Program-made: the position numbers and the translations under genes
Notes under the pieces: generated by a model
Seen by the model: the letters and a program-made list of their open reading frames with translations, nothing else
Told to the model about the DNA's origin: nothing
The model's database searches: none
From: JAEUNJ01 sp052035955
GTDB lineage: Bacteria; Pseudomonadota; Gammaproteobacteria; Burkholderiales; Rhodocyclaceae
Direction of reading: 5' to 3'
NCBI GenBank assembly: GCA_052035955.1
Contig: JBPOHD010000010.1
Span: forward strand, 1-64,000
DNA: 64,000 nucleotides
Part shown: positions 58,030 through 64,000 of the stretch, in pieces
Layout: each line of letters starts with the position of its first letter
Numbering within the stretch: position 1 is the stretch's first letter

Positions 58030-58069
58030 AGGATTTCCGTGCAGAGGGGCCCCGGCATCCGGGGCGGGG

Positions 58070-58702
58070 TTATTCGTTCTGGGCGCGGCCGATCAGGCTG
58101 GTGGCGGGGTAGCGGGCCGGGGGTGTCACGACGCCCATGGAGATGATGTACTTGAGGGCCTCGTCCACGCTCATGTCGAGTTCGACCACGTCGGCCTTCG
58201 GCATCATGAGGAAGAAACCCGAAGTCGGGTTGGGCGTGGTGGGCACGTAGACGCTGATGAACTCGCCGCGCAGGTGATTCACGACATCGCCCCCAGGTTG
58301 CCCGGTCATGAAGGCGATGGTCCAACTGCCCTCGCGGGGGTATTGCACCAGCAATGCCTTCCGGAATGCCTCGCCGCTGGACGAGAAGAGGGTGTCCGAT
58401 ACCTGCTTGACGCTGTAGTAAACCGATTTCACGACCGGGATTCGGGACAACACCCCTTCCCAGAAGCGAAGCAGGCGCTGGCCGATAATGTTGGCCGTCA
58501 CCACCCCGGTCATGAAGATCACCAGCAAGGTCGCGAGGGCGCCGATGCCGGGTATGTAGAACCCCATCAGCTTCTCCGGCCGTATGGCCTGCGGCAGGAG
58601 CAACAGCGACTGGTCCATCGTACTGACGATCAAGGTCAGTACCCAGGCAGTGATCGCCAGGGGCACCCAGATCAGGAGGCCGGTGATGAAGTACTTTTTC
58701 AA
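58070..58702 (-). CDS. DUF502 membrane protein
   Basis: This 210-residue protein is read from TTG 58702 (LKKYFITGLLIWVPLAITAW); no ATG gives the family start. Two transmembrane helices (about residues 5-27 and 52-75, YIPGIGALATLLVIFMTGVV) are followed by a soluble domain (SRIPVVKSVYYSVKQVSDTL, ISVYVPTTPNPTSGFFLMMP). This is the DUF502 family, of unknown function. It lies between fmdB and aspS, a frequent betaproteobacterial order. Confidence 0.88.
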   Translation of the reverse strand: MKKYFITGLLIWVPLAITAWVLTLIVSTMDQSLLLLPQAIRPEKLMGFYIPGIGALATLLVIFMTGVVTANIIGQRLLRFWEGVLSRIPVVKSVYYSVKQVSDTLFSSSGEAFRKALLVQYPREGSWTIAFMTGQPGGDVVNHLRGEFISVYVPTTPNPTSGFFLMMPKADVVELDMSVDEALKYIISMGVVTPPARYPATSLIGRAQNE

Positions 58703-58718
58703 GCGCCGGGGTCGCGCT

Positions 58719-58973
58719 TCAATTGCAGGCGCAACTGCCCGTGCCACCCTGGCAGGGAGGAGGGTTGTCGCTCTTGGTCTCGGTCTTTGCACCGCCCTTG
58801 AAGTCCGTGGCGTACCAGCCGCTGCCCTTCAAATGGAAACCTGGGGCGGTCAACTGTTTGCCAAAAGTCTCCTGGCTGCATTCGGGGCAAACGGACAAGG
58901 GAAGGTCGCTCAGTTTCTGCAGGACATCCTTCTCGAAACCGCAACTATTGCAACGATAGGCGTAGATGGGCAT
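58719..58973 (-). CDS. FmdB-family zinc ribbon protein
   Basis: This 84-residue protein starts at ATG 58973 (MPIYAYRCNSCGFEKDVLQK). Two CxxC pairs (CNSCG and CPECS) form a zinc ribbon, and the tail ends in a Cys-containing GTGSCACN. FmdB proteins are putative regulatory or translation-linked factors; no role is proven. It opens the fmdB-DUF502-aspS-RNase-barstar-nudB series. Confidence 0.9.
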   Translation of the reverse strand: MPIYAYRCNSCGFEKDVLQKLSDLPLSVCPECSQETFGKQLTAPGFHLKGSGWYATDFKGGAKTETKSDNPPPCQGGTGSCACN

Positions 58974-58999
58974 GGGCACCTCCGCAGGAAAAGGGTCGG

Positions 59000-59005
59000 A
59001 TTATA
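59000..59005 (-). promoter_or_regulatory. Promoter -10 box of the fmdB-aspS operon
   Basis: On the minus strand a perfect TATAAT lies 27 bases before the fmdB start. Upstream, CCTCAATT/AATTGAGG forms an eight-pair dyad with a six-base loop at about 59014-59035, over the -35 region, and could be an operator or a terminator for convergent traffic. Confidence 0.55.
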
Positions 59006-59080
59006 CCTAAATGCCTCAATTTCAAGGAATTGAGGGGTGTGACAGGAAACAGACTTGAGGCTGCGCGGAGGTTTTTCAAG

Positions 59081-59941
59081 TCAGCCCAGGATACCGAGAT
59101 AGCGCTCGGTCAGGGCTTGTCCCCAGAAAAGAGCGATCGCGCCGGCAACCGCCAGATAGGGGCCGAAGGGGATGGGAACCTCCCGCCCGTGCCGGGCCAG
59201 GACAATCAGGGCGATGCCGACGACGGCTCCGACGAACGAGGAAAGGAGGATCACCAGCGGCAGCAGCGCCCACCCCAGCCACGCGCCGATGGCCGCCAGG
59301 AGCTTGAAATCTCCGTAGCCCATGCCCTCCTTGCCGGTCGCCAGCTTGAAGCCCCAGTACACGGACCACAGGGACAGATAACCGGCGGCGGCGCCGATAA
59401 CGGCGCTGCGCAAGTCCGTGAAGGTGCCGAACATGTTGACCAGCAGCCCCGCCCACATCAGGGGCAGGGTGATGTCGTCCGGCAGGAGTTGCTTGTCGAA
59501 ATCGATTCCGGTCAGCGCGATCAGTGCGGCCAGATAGAGCATTGCCGCCACGGCCGCGGGTCCGAATCCGAAATGGACGGCCGCGCTCGCGAAGAGGAGT
59601 CCGCAAAGGATCTCCACCAAGGGATAGCGGGGGCTGATGCGGGCCTTGCACGCCCTGCAACGCCCGCGAAGCAGCAGGTAACTGAGGACAGGAACGTTCT
59701 CCGCGGCAGTGATCCCGTGCCCACAGTTCGGACATCGGGACCGGGGCAGGGCAAGGCCGAAGGGCTCTTCCTGCGGCACGGGGTCGCCCCTCAATTCGGC
59801 GCATTGGGCCCGCCATTCGCGATCCATCATGATGGGCAGGCGATGGATGACGACGTTCAGGAAGGACCCCACCGCCAGCCCCGCGACCAGGCACGTGCCG
59901 ACGAACATCGCCGGCTGGGCCAGGAAGGCCAGGTATTCCAT
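59081..59941 (-). CDS. pilD: Prepilin peptidase / N-methyltransferase
   Basis: This 286-residue integral membrane protein has about eight helices. The N-terminal loop has two CxxC pairs (RCPNCGHGIT and RCRACKARIS), and the aspartyl protease motif GYGDFKLLAAIG is present, as is a matching Asp in LTGIDFDKQLLPD. It cleaves the leader of type IV prepilins and methylates the new N-terminus. It is last in the pilB-pilC-pilD order. Confidence 0.95.
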   Translation of the reverse strand: MEYLAFLAQPAMFVGTCLVAGLAVGSFLNVVIHRLPIMMDREWRAQCAELRGDPVPQEEPFGLALPRSRCPNCGHGITAAENVPVLSYLLLRGRCRACKARISPRYPLVEILCGLLFASAAVHFGFGPAAVAAMLYLAALIALTGIDFDKQLLPDDITLPLMWAGLLVNMFGTFTDLRSAVIGAAAGYLSLWSVYWGFKLATGKEGMGYGDFKLLAAIGAWLGWALLPLVILLSSFVGAVVGIALIVLARHGREVPIPFGPYLAVAGAIALFWGQALTERYLGILG

Positions 59942-59965
59942 GGATGCGGACCGCCGGCCAACCGC

Positions 59966-61198
59966 TCAGACGGCCTGGGCCACCTTGAAGATCGGCAGGT
60001 ACATGGCGACGACGAGGCCGCCGATCAGCGTCCCCAGGAAGACCATGATCAACGGTTCCATGAGGCTGGACAGCGCCTCGACGGCATCGTCAACCTCGGC
60101 CTCGAAGAAATCGGCCACCTTCGACAGCATGGAATCCAATTGGCCGGACTCCTCGCCGATGGAGACCATCTGCACCACCATGCCAGGGAACACCTGGGCA
60201 TTCTGCATCGCCACGGTAAGGCTGGTGCCGGTACTGACTTCGCCCTGGATCTGCTTCGTGGCCATCTTGTACACGTGGTTGCCGGCGGCGCCACCCACCG
60301 AGTCGAGGGCTTCCACCAAGGGCACGCCGGCCGCGAACATCGTGGAAAGCGTCCGCGTCCATCGGGCGATCGTCGCCTTGCGGACGATCGCCCCGAAGAC
60401 GGGCGCCTTCAGGAGTGCCTTGTCCATGATGATCTGCATCGGGACGGAACGCTTCCAGAAGTAGAAGAAAGCGTAAATGCCGCCGCCTATGGCGCCGAAA
60501 ATGATATGCCAATTGGCCACGAAGGCATCCGACATGTTGATGACGAATACCGTCGGCGCCGGCAGATCGGCACCGAAGCTCTTGAATACCGTCTTGAACT
60601 GCGGGATCACGAAGATCATGATCACGGCCGTGATGATGAAGGCGACGATGACGATCGCGATTGGATAGAAAAGGGCGGACTTGATCTTCGACTTGATAGC
60701 GAGGATCTTTTCCTTGTAGCTCGCAAGCCGGTCGAGAAGCGCGTCCAGGATGCCGGCCTGTTCACCGGCCTGTACGAGATTGCAGAACAGTGCGTCGAAG
60801 TAGAGCGGATACTTCCTAAAAGCCTGGTTGAGGCTCGAACCTGTCTCGACCTCGGTCTTGATTTCTCCCAGCAGCTTGCCGACGGCGGCATTGGAGGCAC
60901 CCTTGCCGACAATGTCGAAAGCCTGCAGCAGCGGCACGCCCGCCTTCATCATGGTCGCCAGTTGGCGCGTGAACAGCGTGATGTCCTTCTCGGTCACCGA
61001 GCCGCCGCGCCCGAACGCCTGCTTCTTGATCTTGGTGACCAGGATGCCCTGCCGACGCAAGGTGGCGTTTACGAGCGTCTCGCCGCCGGCACGCATCTCG
61101 CCGCGCACGATCTTCCCGGTCTTGTCCTTCCCCTCCCATACGAAGGTGAATTCCTTGATTTGTCCAGCTTTGCGGTCTGCCTTGGTGGCGGTAGCCAT
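59966..61198 (-). CDS. pilC: Type IV pilus inner membrane platform protein PilC
   Basis: This 410-residue protein has two T2SSF domains (FTRQLATMMKAGVPLLQAFD and WTRTLSTMFAAGVPLVEALD) and three transmembrane helices (LFYPIAIVIVAFIITAVIMI; FGAIGGGIYAFFYFWK; FLGTLIGGLVVAMYLPIF). It couples the PilB motor to pilin assembly. It lies 32 bases after pilB and 24 bases before pilD. Confidence 0.96.
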   Translation of the reverse strand: MATATKADRKAGQIKEFTFVWEGKDKTGKIVRGEMRAGGETLVNATLRRQGILVTKIKKQAFGRGGSVTEKDITLFTRQLATMMKAGVPLLQAFDIVGKGASNAAVGKLLGEIKTEVETGSSLNQAFRKYPLYFDALFCNLVQAGEQAGILDALLDRLASYKEKILAIKSKIKSALFYPIAIVIVAFIITAVIMIFVIPQFKTVFKSFGADLPAPTVFVINMSDAFVANWHIIFGAIGGGIYAFFYFWKRSVPMQIIMDKALLKAPVFGAIVRKATIARWTRTLSTMFAAGVPLVEALDSVGGAAGNHVYKMATKQIQGEVSTGTSLTVAMQNAQVFPGMVVQMVSIGEESGQLDSMLSKVADFFEAEVDDAVEALSSLMEPLIMVFLGTLIGGLVVAMYLPIFKVAQAV

Positions 61199-61230
61199 TG
61201 GTCAGATCTCCATGAGTATCCAGGCGACTT

Positions 61231-62943
61231 CTAGTCGTTCGTGGTGGCGAGCACTTCTTCGAGGGAGGTAACACCCTGTCGGACCTTCAGCAGACCGGAA
61301 ATGCGGAGGTCCTTCACCCCCTCCCGGGCCGCCTGTTCCGCAATGTCCATGGCATTGCCGCCGGTCATGATGATACGCCCGATCTCCTCTGAAATCGGCA
61401 TGACCTGGTAGATCCCGACCCGCCCCTTGTAGCCGCTGCCCTTGCAGCGGTCGCAGCCGCCTGGCCCGAAGAGGTGGAGGCCGTCGATCTCGTCTTCGGA
61501 AAAGCCCGCCTGAAGAAGGGCCTCCACGGGGATGGAAACCGGCTTCTTGCAATTGCACAGGCGGCGTGCAAGGCGTTGGGCGGTGATCAGGATCACGCTC
61601 GAGGCGATGTTGAAAGGTGCGATCCCCATGTTCTGCAACCGGGAAAGCGTCGTGGGCGCGTCGTTGGTGTGCAGGGTCGACAGCACCAGGTGTCCCGTCT
61701 GTGCCGCCTTGATGGCGATTTCAGCCGTCTCCAGGTCGCGGATTTCACCGACCATGATGATGTCGGGGTCCTGCCGCAGGAAGGACTTCAGGGCCGCCGC
61801 AAAGGTGAGGCCAGCCTTGTCGTTCACGTTGACCTGGTTGATCCCGGGCAGGTTGATTTCGGCCGGATCCTCGGCTGTCGAGATATTGACGCCGGCCTTG
61901 TTGAGCATGTTGAGGCAGGTGTAGAGCGAGACGGTCTTGCCGCTGCCGGTGGGCCCCGTCACGAGCACCATGCCGTAGGGGCGACTGATCGCATCCACCA
62001 GGGCCTCCCGCTGCTCGGGCTCGTAGCCCAGGGCATCGATCCCGAGCATCGCCGACGAAGGGTCGAGAATACGCATGACGATCTTCTCGCCATGCAGCGT
62101 CGGCAGGGTGCTGACGCGGAAATCGATGGCCTTGTTCTTCGACAGGACCAGTTTCATCCGCCCATCCTGGGGAACCCGCTTTTCGGAAATGTCCAGGCGG
62201 GAGATGACCTTGATCCGGGAGGCGATCTTCTCCTTGATCACCAGGGGAGGCTGGGTGATCTCACGCAACACCCCATCGGTACGAAAACGGATTCGGTAGT
62301 ACTTTTCATAGGGTTCGAAATGGATATCCGAAGCCCCCTCGGCGATGGCATCCAGCAGAACCTTCTGGATGAAGCGCACCACCGGCGCGTCGTCCACTTC
62401 GGCCGCTGCCGCTTCGGCAGCCGCTTCGCCGTCGGTTTCGTCGGCGAACTCTAGGTTCAGGTCTTCGTCGGCGAATTCCTTGAGGGACGACTCCGGTGTC
62501 TCGACCAGTTTCCCGACAAGGGCCGCCAACTTGTCGCATTCGACGACCACCGGGTCTACCGACAACCCGGTCTGGAACCGGATTTCGTCCAGGGCGCGAA
62601 GATTGGTCGGGTCGGCAAGAGCGACCGCGATCCGATTCCCCCGCTTGTTCAGTGCCGCAACCTGATGGCTTTGCATGAGTTTGCGGTCGATGGCATCCCG
62701 CGCCATCTGATCCGGGTCGAAAGCCCCCAGGTCCATGACGGGATAACCGAAGGTCTCGGCGGCAAACATCGCGACTTCGCGGGCACTCATGCGTCCGCGC
62801 CCCACCAACTGTGCTACGAAGCCCCCATCCTGGGCACTCGCGAAGGCCTCCGCCTCAAGTTCCTTCAGGCGGCCTTGCTGGACGAGCGCTCGCGCCAAGC
62901 CGCTCAGGGGCGTGTGCAGGGATGCCGCCACGTTTACAGACAA
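61231..62943 (-). CDS. pilB: Type IV pilus assembly ATPase PilB
   Basis: In this 570-residue protein the N-terminal GspE-II/MshEN-like domain spans residues 1-160, then the ATPase core: Walker A VTGPTGSGKTVSLYT, Asp box GEIRDLETAEIAIKAAQTGH, HTNDAPTTLSRL, and a four-Cys zinc site (CNCKK and CDRCKG). It powers pilus extension. It is first of the three pil genes; no clear promoter could be assigned in the 248 bases upstream. Confidence 0.97.
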   Translation of the reverse strand: MSVNVAASLHTPLSGLARALVQQGRLKELEAEAFASAQDGGFVAQLVGRGRMSAREVAMFAAETFGYPVMDLGAFDPDQMARDAIDRKLMQSHQVAALNKRGNRIAVALADPTNLRALDEIRFQTGLSVDPVVVECDKLAALVGKLVETPESSLKEFADEDLNLEFADETDGEAAAEAAAAEVDDAPVVRFIQKVLLDAIAEGASDIHFEPYEKYYRIRFRTDGVLREITQPPLVIKEKIASRIKVISRLDISEKRVPQDGRMKLVLSKNKAIDFRVSTLPTLHGEKIVMRILDPSSAMLGIDALGYEPEQREALVDAISRPYGMVLVTGPTGSGKTVSLYTCLNMLNKAGVNISTAEDPAEINLPGINQVNVNDKAGLTFAAALKSFLRQDPDIIMVGEIRDLETAEIAIKAAQTGHLVLSTLHTNDAPTTLSRLQNMGIAPFNIASSVILITAQRLARRLCNCKKPVSIPVEALLQAGFSEDEIDGLHLFGPGGCDRCKGSGYKGRVGIYQVMPISEEIGRIIMTGGNAMDIAEQAAREGVKDLRISGLLKVRQGVTSLEEVLATTND

Positions 62944-63191
62944 TGCCTCATCATCCTGTTGATGATGCCCCGCCAGGGATGGTTTGTAAAGGATTGAATC
63001 AGCAAGAATATCCGGCCTGATCGCGTTTTCGGTCCCTGCCCCGGCGCCGCCGGGACGGCATTGCCCGAACGGCTACCGCTCCTCGGAATCGCCGCCGTAC
63101 CGGCGAGGCTGAACCCGCGGACGCGGCGCAGCCGCTCTCTTCGCCCCGCATCGGCGAGGAGTCCGCGGCCGGAGATCGGGCGACGGAGCCC

Positions 63192-64000
63192 TCACCCGGT
63201 GCGCCCGAGCAGCACTTCGAGCACGAAACGGCTGCCGACATAGGCGAGGACCAGGGCGGCGAATCCCGCCATGGTCCACCGCAAGGCCTTGCGCCCGCGC
63301 CAGCCTCTAAGGTGGCGCCCGGCCAGCAGGGCGGCAAAGATGACCCAGGACAGAAACGCGAATATCGTCTTGTGGTTGAAGGTCATCGCCTTGCCGAACA
63401 TGGACTCGGAGAAGAGCACTCCGGTCAGCAAGGTCAGGGTCAACAGGACGAAAGCAATGTGGATCAGGCGGAAGAGCAGGGACTCCATCGTCAGCAAGGG
63501 TGGCAAGCCGGCAAAAAAAGGAGTCAAGCGCCCGCGATGCAATCGACGTTCCGTAACGGCCATGAGGGCCGCGTGAAGGGCCGCCAACGTGAAAAGGCTG
63601 TAGGCCAGCATGGCCATGAGAAAGTGGGCACGGAAAAAGGCAGACCCCGCGTTTGCGATCAGATGCTGGCTTGGAAACACGGCAGGAAGTAGGGAAAATG
63701 CGGCCGCCAGGGGCAGACCCAACATCTGCAGCCCCTCCATGCGGGCGTAGAAGCTCTCGATCCAGTAAAGGGCAATCGCCAGCCAGAAAATGACCGACAC
63801 GGCAACCCCGAAGCCGAATCGCATCACCGGCGCATGGGGAAATTCGGAACCGCTGATGCTGCCGGGAAAGACCTCGGCGGCAAGCGTGGCACCGTGGAGC
63901 ACGAGGGCGGTGAAAAGCCAGAGCCGCTCACCGGTGGCGAGGCCGGCCAAGGGTTGGTCCAGGGCAGGGCCGCGCCAACGCATCCGCCAGAAGTGTACGG
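63192..64000 (-). CDS. CcsA/YpjD-like cytochrome c assembly protein, 5' end missing
   Basis: At least 263 residues are visible from the in-frame ATG at 63983, but the frame stays open to the window end (residues VHFWR before that Met), and relatives begin with another helix ending in HFWR-type residues, so the start is probably outside. About eight transmembrane helices are visible (ERLWLFTALVLHGATLAAEV, FRAHFLMAMLAYSLFTLAAL, FNHKTIFAFLSWVIFAALLA). Conserved His (ALVLHG, SAFFRAHFLMA, TFNHKTI) match the haem-handling CcsA/CcmC fold. It would act in haem delivery or quinone-linked membrane chemistry. Confidence 0.85.
   Translation of the reverse strand, partial: VHFWRMRWRGPALDQPLAGLATGERLWLFTALVLHGATLAAEVFPGSISGSEFPHAPVMRFGFGVAVSVIFWLAIALYWIESFYARMEGLQMLGLPLAAAFSLLPAVFPSQHLIANAGSAFFRAHFLMAMLAYSLFTLAALHAALMAVTERRLHRGRLTPFFAGLPPLLTMESLLFRLIHIAFVLLTLTLLTGVLFSESMFGKAMTFNHKTIFAFLSWVIFAALLAGRHLRGWRGRKALRWTMAGFAALVLAYVGSRFVLEVLLGRTG

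Noticed and set aside
62944..63191. Sigma-54 promoter of pilB
   Set aside because: No TGGC-N8-TGC pair with proper spacing was found; only loose GG/GC matches.

Overview
The window looks like chromosomal DNA of a GC-rich betaproteobacterium, most likely Rhodocyclales or a close relative. This is inferred from gene content and order: a leuS-lptE-holA-proA series, an rpsU-yqeY-dnaG-rpoD macromolecular-synthesis operon with an Ala/Lys/Pro-rich extension on RpoD, slmA, and type IV pilus genes. No database search was possible, so the taxon is tentative.

Layout. Bases 1-187 are C-rich, low-complexity edge sequence, followed by a glycine-rich membrane protein gene (188-889). A CAU-anticodon tRNA gene starts at 971 and is cut in its anticodon loop. 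Its 3' half lies 17.3 kb away, at 18264-18312. Between the halves sits an integrative and mobilizable element (about 999-18274). It carries an intact replacement CAU tRNA beside attL, a small HTH protein, an ArdC-like antirestriction protein, a HTH replication-type protein, a MobP-like relaxase with its MobC-like partner and a likely oriT, an orphan 5-methylcytosine methyltransferase, a 7.9-kb type I restriction operon with four extra genes, a ParE/Phd toxin-antitoxin pair and a tyrosine integrase. There is no conjugation apparatus or phage structural gene.

The restriction operon is the most unusual part. It reads hsdR, a NucS-like nuclease joined to an EVE/PUA-like domain, hsdM, hsdS, a GHKL ATPase with a STAS-like domain, a stand-alone STAS-like (DUF4325) protein, and a membrane-anchored protein. 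From the second gene on, the genes overlap by a few bases or abut within two, so it is probably a single coupled unit. The last three genes resemble a partner-switching module (kinase, STAS partner, membrane output).

Right of the element (18.3-64 kb) is ordinary chromosome with some accessory inserts. In order: a leuS-lptE-holA-[binding protein-hybrid kinase]-proA cluster, a FecR/SPOR protein, an exported hydratase-like protein with a PAS kinase, uvrD with an alpha/beta hydrolase and an atypical SDR, the rpoD-dnaG-yqeY-rpsU operon diverging from tsaD, then plsY, folB, ybaK, xerD, ogt, a candidate C-rich-loop small RNA, and hemB. These are followed by an slmA to argB series containing a methyltransferase/adenylating-enzyme pair, hsp20, and a bufferin/HvfA-type copper RiPP operon (precursor, MNIO enzyme, partner protein, DoxX, CWC protein) behind an ECF-sigma-like promoter. 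The last part holds fmdB-DUF502-aspS-RNase-barstar-nudB, pilD-pilC-pilB and an incomplete ccsA-like cytochrome c assembly gene at the right edge.

How it fits together: the element disarms an essential-type tRNA gene but brings a substitute, spreads with help from another conjugative element, and pays its way with restriction, modification and addiction genes. The flanking chromosome supplies housekeeping functions, two multi-domain sensor kinases and a metal-stress peptide system.
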